From NCBI GenBank assembly GCA_900315015.1, contig OMXJ01000003.1, positions 62,001 to 126,000 on the forward strand: DNA of 64,000 bases, given 5' to 3'. Origin of the DNA: an uncultured Eubacteriales bacterium (GTDB lineage: Bacteria; Bacillota; Clostridia; Lachnospirales; Lachnospiraceae). The first letter of the stretch is position 1. Each line of letters opens with the position of its first letter. The notes under the pieces are model-generated. The model did not search any database, had not been told where the DNA came from, and was given only the letters and a program-made list of their open reading frames with translations. The translations under genes and the position numbers were made by a program. Of the stretch, positions 27,386-35,574 are shown piece after piece.

Positions 27386-28582
27386 ATGACAAAGATCGAT
27401 ATAATTTCAGGCTTTTTAGGAGCAGGAAAGACTACTCTTATAAAGAAGCTTTTAGCAGATGCATTTAAAGGACAGAAGGTTGTTCTTGTAGAAAATGAAT
27501 TTGGTGAAATCGGTGTAGACGGAGGTTTCCTTAAGGAAGCAGGAGTCCAGATTACAGAGCTTAATGCAGGCTGTATCTGCTGCTCACTCGTTGGAGATTT
27601 TAAAGAAGCAATTACAAAGCTTGTAAAGGAATATGCCCCAGACAGAATACTTATCGAGCCATCAGGTGTAGGTAAGCTCTCAGACATAATACGTGCAGTG
27701 CAGAACGCAGCAAGCGATGAGTGCCAGATCGATCTCAATAGCTACACAGCAGTTGTAGATGCTAAAAAGGCAAAGATGTATATGAAGAATTTCGGTGAAT
27801 TCTTCAATAATCAGGTTGAGGTCGCTCAGACAATCATACTTTCAAGAACACAGATAGTTACAGACGACAAGTTAAATGAAGTCGTTGAAATGATAAAAGA
27901 AAAGAATCCAAATGCTACAATTATCACAACACCTTGGGATCAGATCACAGGTGAGCAGATTTTTGCAGCAATGGAAAAGAAGAATGACATGGAAGAGAAG
28001 CTCTTACAGGAAGCATTAGAGAAGTTCCCAGAAGAGCATCATCATCACCATCATCACCATCACCACGATGAGGATGAAGACGAGGATGAGCACGAGCATC
28101 ATCATCACCATGATGAAGATGAAGATGAGGATGAGCACGAGCATCATCATCACCACGACGAGGATGAAGACGAGGATGAGCACGAGCATCATCACCATGA
28201 TGAAGATGAAGACGAGGAGGAGCACGAGCATCATCACCACCATCACGACGGTGAAGAGTGCGACGATGAGAACTGTTCTTGCCATCACCATCATGACCAT
28301 GATGCAGATGAAGTATTCCAGTCAGTTGGAATTGAAACTCCAAAGAAATTTGATGAAGCAAAGCTTGATAGCATTCTTAAGGTGCTTTCAGAGTCATATG
28401 ATAAGGGAACTGTCCTTAGAGCAAAGGGTGTAATTCAGAACCCGGCAGGTGAATGGATCGAATTTGATTTAACACCAGGTGAATATGAAATCAGAAAGGG
28501 TGCAGCTGATGTTACAGGAAAAATCGTTGTAATCGGCGCAGGCATCCATCGTAAGGATATTAAAGAGTTATTTGAGCTTTAA
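27386..28582 (+). CDS. G3E-family GTPase (CobW/ZNG1-like) with a His/Asp/Glu-rich metal-binding insert
   Basis: CobW-type GTPases deliver or manage metals (zinc, cobalt and others). The P-loop GFLGAGKTT is at residues 9-17, the metal motif GCICCSL near 62-68, and the C-terminal CobW domain (about 310-398) ends with HRKDIKELFEL. Between them, residues about 217-308 hold an exceptional run of alternating poly-His blocks and Asp-Glu blocks, with nearly forty His in total, plus an ECDDENCSC cysteine cluster. Histidine stretches are common in the family but rarely so long or regular. The DNA is a repeat of about 50 bp, so copy number may vary. It is followed 29 bp later by a second GTPase. Confidence 0.9.
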   Translation: MTKIDIISGFLGAGKTTLIKKLLADAFKGQKVVLVENEFGEIGVDGGFLKEAGVQITELNAGCICCSLVGDFKEAITKLVKEYAPDRILIEPSGVGKLSDIIRAVQNAASDECQIDLNSYTAVVDAKKAKMYMKNFGEFFNNQVEVAQTIILSRTQIVTDDKLNEVVEMIKEKNPNATIITTPWDQITGEQIFAAMEKKNDMEEKLLQEALEKFPEEHHHHHHHHHHDEDEDEDEHEHHHHHDEDEDEDEHEHHHHHDEDEDEDEHEHHHHDEDEDEEEHEHHHHHHDGEECDDENCSCHHHHDHDADEVFQSVGIETPKKFDEAKLDSILKVLSESYDKGTVLRAKGVIQNPAGEWIEFDLTPGEYEIRKGAADVTGKIVVIGAGIHRKDIKELFEL

Positions 28583-28611
28583 TCCTTTAGTTAGAAAACG
28601 AGGAATATTAT

Positions 28612-29571
28612 ATGGAAATACCAGTTTATCTTGTGAATGGATTTCTTGAGAGCGGAAAAACGACATTTATAAAAAATACTCTCAGTGATCCTGATTTCAC
28701 AGAGAACAAACCGTCATTAGTAATCGCTTGTGAAGAGGGAGAAGAAGAATTTACTCCTGAGGAGCTCGGTGCTTTAAAAACTACTGTTGTGACGGTTGAC
28801 AGTATGGATGAAATAACTAAGGAATTAGTTGATTCGGCAGTAAAAAGAAGTAATGCAGCTAGAATATTTGTAGAATTAAATGGAATGTGGAAGGTGAATG
28901 ATTTTCTTCATGTAGATCTTCCAAAAAAGTATCCATTAGTTCAGATAATTACACTTGTTGATGCATCTACATACACGAATTATTTCAATAATATGAAGGC
29001 ATTCATGTTAGATCAGGTGCGTGATTCAGATACTATTTTCTTTAATAGATGTGATGATTCAACAGATGTAACATTTATCAGAAGGTCAATAAAGCCGGTA
29101 AACCGCAAGGCTCAGATAATATACGAAAGAGCAGACGGAACGGAAATGAATGGAGGAGCAGAAATACTTCCATTTGACAAAAATGCACCGGTTATTGAAT
29201 TAAATGAAGAAGATTATGGACTTTGGTATCTTGATGCCATGGAGCATCCAGATGATTATGCAGGAAAGAAAATTCATTTCCTAGCACAGATCTATAAATC
29301 ACCAAAGCTTCCTGATCATTGCATAGTTCCAGGTAGATTTGCAATGACCTGCTGTGCAGCGGATATACAGTTTGTTGGATTCCTATGCAAGGTTCCAAAA
29401 CAGACAGGTCCGGTAAAGTACGAAGATCTTGTATTAAAGCAGTTTGCAGAAATTACGGCAGATATCAAGGTGGAGTATTTTAAGGATTATAATGGCATGG
29501 GTCCGGTTCTTTATGCAACAGAGATAAAGAATGCAGCGGCACCAGCTGATGAGTTGGTTTATTATACATAA
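28612..29571 (+). CDS. CobW-like GTPase fused to a YcgQ/TIGR03943-like C-terminal domain
   Basis: The N-terminal half (about 1-190) is a G3E P-loop GTPase: VYLVNGFLESGKTTF at 5-19. The CxCC metal motif of CobW is missing; the corresponding region reads FVELNGMW. The C-terminal part (about 200-310) has YAGKKIHFLAQIY and GRFAMTCCAADIQFVGF, which resembles the C-terminal domain of the YcgQ (DUF1980) family, partners of membrane permeases in Bacillus. It lies in a two-gene unit with the His-rich GTPase. A metal-handling role is inferred; the substrate is unknown. Confidence 0.75.
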   Translation: MEIPVYLVNGFLESGKTTFIKNTLSDPDFTENKPSLVIACEEGEEEFTPEELGALKTTVVTVDSMDEITKELVDSAVKRSNAARIFVELNGMWKVNDFLHVDLPKKYPLVQIITLVDASTYTNYFNNMKAFMLDQVRDSDTIFFNRCDDSTDVTFIRRSIKPVNRKAQIIYERADGTEMNGGAEILPFDKNAPVIELNEEDYGLWYLDAMEHPDDYAGKKIHFLAQIYKSPKLPDHCIVPGRFAMTCCAADIQFVGFLCKVPKQTGPVKYEDLVLKQFAEITADIKVEYFKDYNGMGPVLYATEIKNAAAPADELVYYT

Positions 29572-29601
29572 ATAATATTAAGATGTGTTGGAGGGTTTTC
29601 T

Positions 29602-30531
29602 ATGCTAAAGAGCATGACAGGTTACGGTAAGTGCGAGGTGTCAACTGAGGCTGCAAAGATTACAGTTGAAATTAAGTCAGTGAATCATCGTTTTCTTGAA
29701 GTAGGAGTGAAAATGCCTAGAGTAATAAGCGCCTATGAAAATGCAATAAGAAGCATTGTAAAGGACAGAGTGATTCGCGGAAAGCTTGACATCTATGTAA
29801 GCTATGAAAATGCAGGGGCAAGTGTAGCAACTATCAGATACAACGAAGATATCGGAAGACAGTATTTTGATGAAATAAGCCGTATGAAGTGCGATCTTAT
29901 TTTTGAGAATATGAGAATTAAGCAGGATAACCCTGACATGGATGTTTCTTTAAGAATTATGGATGACATCGACTGCATGCAGTTCGCAAGACTTCCAGGC
30001 GTTCTTGAGGAAGAGGATGAAAAGGCAGGCGAAGAGGTGCTTCCAGTTATTCAGGATGCTGTTAATGGAGCACTTGATCAGCTTATAGAATCAAGAACAA
30101 CGGAAGGTGACAGACTTAAGGATGACCTTCTCACAAAGCTTGAGACAATGAAGCTTTTAGTAGAGGATATCGAGGAAAGAGCACCATTTATTCAGGAAGA
30201 ATATCGTACAAAGCTTCTTAATAAGGTAAATGAGCTTCTTAATGGCCGTGTAGCAGATGAGGCAATCATTGCAACAGAGGTTACAGCATATGCAGATAAA
30301 ATCTGCACAGACGAGGAAATAGTTCGTCTTAAGGCTCATATCAGCAACATGGCTGATTGCCTTGAAGTTGGTGAAGATATGGGAAGAAAGCTTGATTTCA
30401 TAGCTCAGGAAATGAACCGTGAAGCAAATACAATTCTTTCAAAGTCAGATGATCTTCGTTCATCAGACACAGCTATTGAACTTAAGACATTAATCGAAAA
30501 GATGCGTGAACAGGTTCAGAACATCGAATAA
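29602..30531 (+). CDS. yicC: YicC-family endoribonuclease
   Basis: YicC/YloC is an endoribonuclease involved in RNA turnover. The N-terminal LKSMTGYGKCEV and the EIKSVNHRFLEV segment are diagnostic. The C-terminal part has EVTAYADKICTDEEIVRLKAHI and DFIAQEMNREANTILSKS. Length of 309 is slightly above the usual 290. TTGGAGGG precedes the ATG. It starts the conserved yicC-remA-rpoZ block and may be read through from the GTPase pair 30 bp upstream. Confidence 0.95.
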   Translation: MLKSMTGYGKCEVSTEAAKITVEIKSVNHRFLEVGVKMPRVISAYENAIRSIVKDRVIRGKLDIYVSYENAGASVATIRYNEDIGRQYFDEISRMKCDLIFENMRIKQDNPDMDVSLRIMDDIDCMQFARLPGVLEEEDEKAGEEVLPVIQDAVNGALDQLIESRTTEGDRLKDDLLTKLETMKLLVEDIEERAPFIQEEYRTKLLNKVNELLNGRVADEAIIATEVTAYADKICTDEEIVRLKAHISNMADCLEVGEDMGRKLDFIAQEMNREANTILSKSDDLRSSDTAIELKTLIEKMREQVQNIE

Positions 30532-30533
30532 TT

Positions 30534-30800
30534 ATGGACAAAATAATTAACATAGGTTATGGAAACCTTATAAACTCAGAAAAGGTGATAGCCATAGTAA
30601 AGCCAGATGCAGCGCCAATAAAGAGAGTAGTCTCTGCTGCAAAGGATGATGGTAGCTATATCGATGCCACCTGCGGAAAAAAATGCCGTTCAGTTATATT
30701 TACAACTGATTCAAGGATAGTACTTGCCGCATTGACACCAGATACCATTGCAAACCGAATAAACGGTGAAGTTAGTGGCAAATCATTAATAATAAAATAA
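30534..30800 (+). CDS. remA: RemA-family DNA-binding regulator (DUF370)
   Basis: RemA is a small DNA-binding protein that activates matrix genes in Bacillus and is conserved beside yicC in Firmicutes. The 88-residue protein begins INIGYGNLINSEKVIAIV and has the DATCGKKCRSVIFTTDSRIVL core. The ATG is only 2 bp after the yicC stop and has no clear ribosome site, so translation is probably coupled. In related bacteria gmk comes next; here it does not. Confidence 0.93.
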   Translation: MDKIINIGYGNLINSEKVIAIVKPDAAPIKRVVSAAKDDGSYIDATCGKKCRSVIFTTDSRIVLAALTPDTIANRINGEVSGKSLIIK

Positions 30801-30832
30801 ATAGACCTAAAGCCAAAGGAGAGAAAAAAACT

Positions 30833-31090
30833 ATGATGATGCATCCTTCTTACAAAGACATTATGGACGCTGTAAATAAGGACGTTGAGCCAGGCGAGGA
30901 ATCAATCGTTAACAGCCGTTATTCAATCTGTATCGCAACTGCAAAGCGTGCAAAGCAGCTTATCGCAGGAGCAGATCCAAAGGATCTTGATAAGAAGATT
31001 GTTTGTGATAAGCCATTATCTCAGGCAGTTGAAGAACTGTATGAAGGTAAGATAAAGATTTTACCTAAGAATGCAGAAGATAATCAGTAA
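30833..31090 (+). CDS. rpoZ: RNA polymerase omega subunit
   Basis: RpoZ helps assemble RNA polymerase. The 85-residue protein has the omega core VNSRYSICIATAKRAKQLIAGAD near residues 24-46 and the C-terminal KPLSQAVEELYEGKI. AAAGGAGAG precedes the ATG. It is 32 bp after remA, leaving no room for gmk. Confidence 0.94.
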   Translation: MMMHPSYKDIMDAVNKDVEPGEESIVNSRYSICIATAKRAKQLIAGADPKDLDKKIVCDKPLSQAVEELYEGKIKILPKNAEDNQ

Positions 31091-31096
31091 AAGCAT

Positions 31097-31127
31097 TAGG
31101 GCTGTATTGATTTCAATGCAGCCCTAT
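31097..31127 (+). terminator. Hairpin after rpoZ, probable terminator
   Basis: The TAGGGCTG arm from 31097 pairs with the CAGCCCTA arm ending at 31126, extended inside by ATTG/CAAT. The T tract is weak (TTTAAC), so termination may be partial. Confidence 0.6.
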
Positions 31128-31150
31128 TTAACGTCAAGGATGATTATTAT

Positions 31151-31939
31151 ATGAATTTTATGTCGATAGCAAGCGGAAGCAGTGGAAACTGCCTGTTTGT
31201 AGGAAGTAAAAGTGCAAATATACTCATAGATGCAGGAATTTCCTGTAAAAAAATATGCGAAGGTCTATCTATTGCAGATACATCGCCAGAAGACATAGAT
31301 GCCATATTAATTACGCATGAGCATGTAGATCACATAAAAGGAATTGAAGTATTTCAGAAGAAATATCATACTAAGATCTATACAACCAAAGGAACCTATC
31401 TTCAGCTAAAAAAGAAGAGAATGAAGCTAGATGATGAGCTCTTTAATGAAATAGAGGCCGGTGTGGATTTTAGGATAGGCGGATTTTTAATCCATCCTTT
31501 CAGTACCCTGCATGATGTGGCAGACCCGGTGTGTTACACTGTTACAGATGGAACGGGAAAGCTTTCGATGCTCACGGATACAGGAAATTATACAGAAGAA
31601 ATGAAAAAAAGCATGATGAATTCAAATATACTATATATTGAATCAAATCATGATGAAAATATGCTGATGGCAGGGAGCTACTCTTATCAAGTGAAAATGA
31701 GAGTAATAAGCGATAGCGGACATCTTTCAAATGAAAAGGCTGCAGAGCTTATAAATGGCTTATTATGGAAAGGACTTAAATGCATCTTCTTGGGACATTT
31801 GAGCGAAGAAAATAATATGCCTGCATTAGCGGATATTACTACAAGGTCTATGCTTGATGAAGAATGGAAGTATCAGACCGACGAACCAGAGTTAATTGTT
31901 GCTGGGCATTATGCACCATCAAAAATAATAGAACTATAA
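31151..31939 (+). CDS. MBL-fold metallo-hydrolase, WalJ/YycJ-like
   Basis: A 262-residue metallo-beta-lactamase-fold protein similar to WalJ/YycJ, a 5'-3' DNA exonuclease-like or wall-coordination protein of Firmicutes. The metal motif THEHVDH is at about residues 55-61. Further conserved pieces are MLTDTGNY, ESNHDENML, SDSGHLSN and LGHLSEENN. N-terminal MNFMSIASGSSGNC is the usual start of this subgroup. It does not sit beside walKR here. Confidence 0.88.
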   Translation: MNFMSIASGSSGNCLFVGSKSANILIDAGISCKKICEGLSIADTSPEDIDAILITHEHVDHIKGIEVFQKKYHTKIYTTKGTYLQLKKKRMKLDDELFNEIEAGVDFRIGGFLIHPFSTLHDVADPVCYTVTDGTGKLSMLTDTGNYTEEMKKSMMNSNILYIESNHDENMLMAGSYSYQVKMRVISDSGHLSNEKAAELINGLLWKGLKCIFLGHLSEENNMPALADITTRSMLDEEWKYQTDEPELIVAGHYAPSKIIEL

Positions 31940-31956
31940 TAGCAAGGAGAATAGAG

Positions 31957-32232
31957 ATGAAGAGCAGAACAATTATTACAGTATTAGGAAAAGATCAGAA
32001 GGGAATCATTGCAAAGGTATGTACCTATCTTTCAGATAATGGCATAAATATCCTTGATATTAACCAGACAATCGTAAATGGCTTCTTCAACATGATGATG
32101 ATTGTTGACATGAAGGATGTTGAAAAGGATTTCAGCGTAATTAACAGCGAACTTGACGAACTTGGAAAGAGCATCGGGGTTAAGGTAGAGGCTCAGCGCG
32201 AAGATATTTTTGATATGATGCATAGAATCTAA
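31957..32232 (+). CDS. ACT-domain protein (UPF0237)
   Basis: A 91-residue stand-alone ACT domain: TIITVLGKDQKGIIAKVCTYL with SDNGINILDINQTIV. ACT domains bind small ligands, often amino acids. The ATG at 31957 is chosen because AAGGAGA lies upstream; an in-frame ATG at 31864 is inside the preceding gene. It is followed 18 bp later by the UPF0210 protein, a partnership conserved across many bacteria and archaea, which suggests that it regulates that protein. Function is unknown. Confidence 0.9.
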   Translation: MKSRTIITVLGKDQKGIIAKVCTYLSDNGINILDINQTIVNGFFNMMMIVDMKDVEKDFSVINSELDELGKSIGVKVEAQREDIFDMMHRI

Positions 32233-32250
32233 TTTCTGGGGGAATTTTAA

Positions 32251-33615
32251 ATGATTAATTTTAAGGAAGTACAAGAGACAAATGATATGATCCAGAAGGA
32301 GAACCTTGATGTAAGAACAATTACACTTGGAATAAGCCTTCTTGATTGTATATCAGATGATATAAATAGATTAAATGAGAAAATCTATGATAAGATTACA
32401 AAGAAAGCAGAAAAGCTTGTAGCGACAGGAAATGAGATAGGAAAGGAATTTGGTATTCCTATCGTAAATAAGAGAATTTCCATTACACCAGCAGCACTTA
32501 TAGGTGCATCAGCAGCAAAGTCACCAGAGGACTTTGTAGCAATAGCAAAGACACTTGATAGAGCAGCTAAGCAGGTAGGAGTTAATTTCCTTGGCGGTTT
32601 TTCAGCCCTTGTATCAAAGGGAATGACAACTTCAGATAAGCTTCTTATGCAGTCAATCCCTCAGGCACTTGCAGAGACAGACTTTGTCTGCAGCTCAATC
32701 AATCTTGGTTCAACTAAGACAGGAATAAATATGGATGCAGTTCGCCTCATGGGTGACATTGTTCATCAGACAGCAGAGGCTACAAAGGACAGAGATTCTA
32801 TCGGCTGTGCAAAGCTTGTTGTATTCTGTAATGCACCAGATGATAACCCATTCATGGCAGGAGCCTTCCACGGCGTAACAGAGTCAGATGCAATTATAAA
32901 CGTTGGTGTCAGCGGCCCGGGTGTTGTACACGAGGCACTTAAGAAGACAAGAGGTAAGAGCTTTGAATATCTTTGTGAGACAATTAAGAAGACAGCCTTC
33001 AAGATAACCAGAGTAGGACAGCTAGTAGCAAGAGAAGCCTCAAGAAGACTTGATGTACCATTTGGTATAGTAGACTTATCACTTGCTCCAACACCAGCAA
33101 TAGGTGATTCAGTAGCAGATGTACTTCACGAAATCGGTGTAGAGCATCCAGGAGCTCCAGGAACAACAGCAGCACTTGCACTTCTTAACGATCAGGTAAA
33201 GAAGGGCGGAATCATGGCAAGCTCATATGTTGGCGGACTTTCAGGTGCCTTCATACCAGTAAGTGAGGATCAGGGAATGATAGATGCTGTTGAAGCAGGC
33301 GCACTTACAATAGAAAAGCTTGAAGCAATGACCTGTGTATGTTCAGTAGGTCTTGACATGATAGCAATCCCGGGAGATACAAAGCCAACTACTATAGCAG
33401 GTATAATAGCAGATGAAATGGCTATCGGTATGATCAATGCCAAGACAACTGCAGTAAGACTCATTCCTGTAATCGGAAAGAGTGTTGGTGAGGATGTTGA
33501 ATTTGGCGGCCTTCTCGGAAGAGCACCAGTCATGCCAGTAAATAGCTTTGCCTGCGATGAATTTGTAAACCGCGGCGGAAGAATTCCGGCACCAGTGCAT
33601 AGCTTCAAGAACTAA
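32251..33615 (+). CDS. UPF0210 (DUF711, PFL-like) protein
   Basis: A 454-residue protein of the UPF0210 family, whose fold is related to glycyl-radical enzymes, though no reaction has been established. Family segments include [54 protein letters not shown] and [17 protein letters not shown] at the C-terminus. The length is typical. It is co-transcribed with the ACT protein. I see no GxCG-type glycyl-radical loop, so radical chemistry is not supported. Confidence 0.92.
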   Translation: MINFKEVQETNDMIQKENLDVRTITLGISLLDCISDDINRLNEKIYDKITKKAEKLVATGNEIGKEFGIPIVNKRISITPAALIGASAAKSPEDFVAIAKTLDRAAKQVGVNFLGGFSALVSKGMTTSDKLLMQSIPQALAETDFVCSSINLGSTKTGINMDAVRLMGDIVHQTAEATKDRDSIGCAKLVVFCNAPDDNPFMAGAFHGVTESDAIINVGVSGPGVVHEALKKTRGKSFEYLCETIKKTAFKITRVGQLVAREASRRLDVPFGIVDLSLAPTPAIGDSVADVLHEIGVEHPGAPGTTAALALLNDQVKKGGIMASSYVGGLSGAFIPVSEDQGMIDAVEAGALTIEKLEAMTCVCSVGLDMIAIPGDTKPTTIAGIIADEMAIGMINAKTTAVRLIPVIGKSVGEDVEFGGLLGRAPVMPVNSFACDEFVNRGGRIPAPVHSFKN

Positions 33616-33680
33616 TATATCTTGCATCTTGCAGCGGTATAGAACTAGTAGAATATAGAGATTTATAAAGAATAGGATAA

Positions 33681-33713
33681 TATAATCCGGCATCGAATAA
33701 TTGGTGCCGGATT
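33681..33713 (+). promoter_or_regulatory. -10-like element and hairpin before pepD
   Basis: TATAAT at 33681-33686 overlaps a stem-loop (AATCCGGCA from 33684 with TGCCGGATT ending at 33713). The hairpin may be a weak terminator for the UPF0210 gene or the 5' end of the pepD mRNA. No convincing -35 is seen. Confidence 0.45.
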
Positions 33714-33739
33714 AAAAATGAAATGGAGAGAATATAAAA

Positions 33740-35263
33740 ATGGATATTTCAGCATTAGAAAAGATAGATTATAAGTCAGTACTCAAATATTTTCTTGAAA
33801 TAAGCAGCGTTCCACGTGGTTCAGGACACAACGAGAAGATAAATCAGTATCTTGTTGATTTTGCAAAGAAAAAAGGTTTTGAATATTATACAGATGAGGC
33901 ACTTAATGTGGTAATTACAAAGCCGGCAGCAAAGGGATATGAGGATCATGAAGGAATTATCATCCAGGGACATATGGATATGGTATGCGTATGTGAAGCG
34001 GGAATCCAGCATGATTTTGAAAATGAGCCTCTAGAAGTTTATGTATCAGAAGAGAATGGAAAAAAGTATTTAAGAGCAAAGGGAACTACTCTTGGAGCAG
34101 ATGATGGAGTAGCAGTTGCCATAGGACTTGCAATGCTTGATGATGCTGACCTTAAGGCACCGATGATTGAATTTTTTGTTACAACAGATGAAGAGACTTC
34201 AATGGTTGGAGCTAATAACTTTGATTATTCAGTATTAAAATCAAACAGAGTCCTGAATCTTGATTCAGAAAATGAAGGCATAGTAATTGCAGGCTGTGCA
34301 GGCGGTATTACAGTAGCAGGAAATGTTGAAATTAAGAGAAATTCAATATCAGGAACAGCAATAAACATTCAGATCTCAGGTCTCTTAGGCGGCCATTCAG
34401 GAGAAATGATCGGAGAGTATAGAACAAATGCAAATGTTCTTATGGGAAGAATACTAATGGAGCTTTTTGAGGAGATTGATTTTAATCTTATCAGCATAAA
34501 CGGCGGAGAAAAGAATAATGCAATCCCTGATGCATGTAAGGCTGTAATAATAGTAAAGCATGCCAAGAATTCAGGAAAGGTAAATGGAGTTGATGTAAAT
34601 GTATCATCAGCACTTTCAAAGCTCTCAAAGATCGTATCTGCTGTAAAGAAGGAGCTCACAGACTCAGAACCTGGCATTAAGATTACAGCAGCTGCAGATG
34701 AGTCAGGAAATGGACTTCCATTACCAGCTTTTGATGAAACAACAACAGCAAATGTACTTAATATGCTCACCTTTGCACCGGATGGAGTACAGGTAATGAG
34801 CCATGTAACAAAGAATTTTGTAGAATCAAGTCTCAATCTTGGAATTCTTAAGACTTATTCACAGAATCCTCAGACAGATACAGTATACTTTGAATATCTT
34901 ATCCGTTCATCAAAGACATCATACATGCAGTATGTTGCAAAGAAGCTTTTAAATCTCTTCATGAATACCAAGGGCTCATTTGCAGAAATCCTTTCATCAT
35001 ATGAACCATGGGAATATAACGAAAAGTCTGAGCTTCGTGAAATATATGAGAAGGCATACGAAGAGCAGTGTGGCAAAAAACCAGTAACTCAGATAATTCA
35101 TGCAGGACTTGAATGCAGCATATTTGCAAAGAAAATGCCAGGAGCAGATCTTATCTCAATAGGTCCTGATAATTATGACATACACACACCAAACGAGCAT
35201 GTTGACATAGATTCCTTCATTAGATCAGCAAAGTTAGTTGAACTTATGCTTGAGAAGATGTAA
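33740..35263 (+). CDS. pepD: Aminoacyl-histidine dipeptidase (M20C), PepD-like
   Basis: A cytoplasmic zinc dipeptidase of 507 residues acting on Xaa-His and related dipeptides. M20 metal motifs: GHMDMVC near residue 77, ADDGVAVAIG near 120, TTDEETSMVGA near 150, LDSENEG near 175, and a late H in HTPNEHVDIDSF. The inserted dimerisation domain contains LLGGHSGEMIG. Length fits PepD. A GGAGAG site precedes the ATG. It stands alone between two terminator-like hairpins. Confidence 0.93.
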   Translation: MDISALEKIDYKSVLKYFLEISSVPRGSGHNEKINQYLVDFAKKKGFEYYTDEALNVVITKPAAKGYEDHEGIIIQGHMDMVCVCEAGIQHDFENEPLEVYVSEENGKKYLRAKGTTLGADDGVAVAIGLAMLDDADLKAPMIEFFVTTDEETSMVGANNFDYSVLKSNRVLNLDSENEGIVIAGCAGGITVAGNVEIKRNSISGTAINIQISGLLGGHSGEMIGEYRTNANVLMGRILMELFEEIDFNLISINGGEKNNAIPDACKAVIIVKHAKNSGKVNGVDVNVSSALSKLSKIVSAVKKELTDSEPGIKITAAADESGNGLPLPAFDETTTANVLNMLTFAPDGVQVMSHVTKNFVESSLNLGILKTYSQNPQTDTVYFEYLIRSSKTSYMQYVAKKLLNLFMNTKGSFAEILSSYEPWEYNEKSELREIYEKAYEEQCGKKPVTQIIHAGLECSIFAKKMPGADLISIGPDNYDIHTPNEHVDIDSFIRSAKLVELMLEKM

Positions 35264-35325
35264 TTGTAAAAATATATTTATATTTGAAAAAAATATAGTA
35301 TAGTAAGTGATCTGATTTATAAATG

Positions 35326-35362
35326 AAGCCGCTGTTTAAATTGGCAAACAGCGGCTTTTTGT
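35326..35362 (+). terminator. Intrinsic terminator after pepD
   Basis: A 12-bp stem (35326-35337 with 35346-35357) is followed by TTTTTG. Confidence 0.93.
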
Positions 35363-35451
35363 TATTTATACAAGTAAAAAGAGCTGTACAATTTTAATAA
35401 AAAAACTTGGATGAAAATATAAAAAAAACATAGAAAAAATGAGAATAATGT

Positions 35452-35480
35452 TTGCATTTTCCATAGAATTATGGTATACT
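35452..35480 (+). promoter_or_regulatory. SigA-type promoter of the GGDEF/EAL gene
   Basis: TTGCAT (35452-35457), 17 nt, TATACT (35475-35480). It accounts, with the pepD terminator, for the 311-nt gap at 35264-35574. Confidence 0.7.
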
Positions 35481-35574
35481 AAAGAATAATAATATTGCAA
35501 AAAATCGATGATATAAAGAGAAAAGAGTGAGAAATATTCCATAAATATACTATTTATTTGAAGAGGATGAATAT

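Noticed and set aside
28016-28433. Alternative frames within the His-rich region of the CobW gene
   Set aside because: They are low-complexity shadows of the His/Asp/Glu repeat.
32251-33615. Glycyl-radical enzyme assignment for the UPF0210 protein
   Set aside because: The fold is related, but no glycyl-radical loop or activating enzyme is visible.
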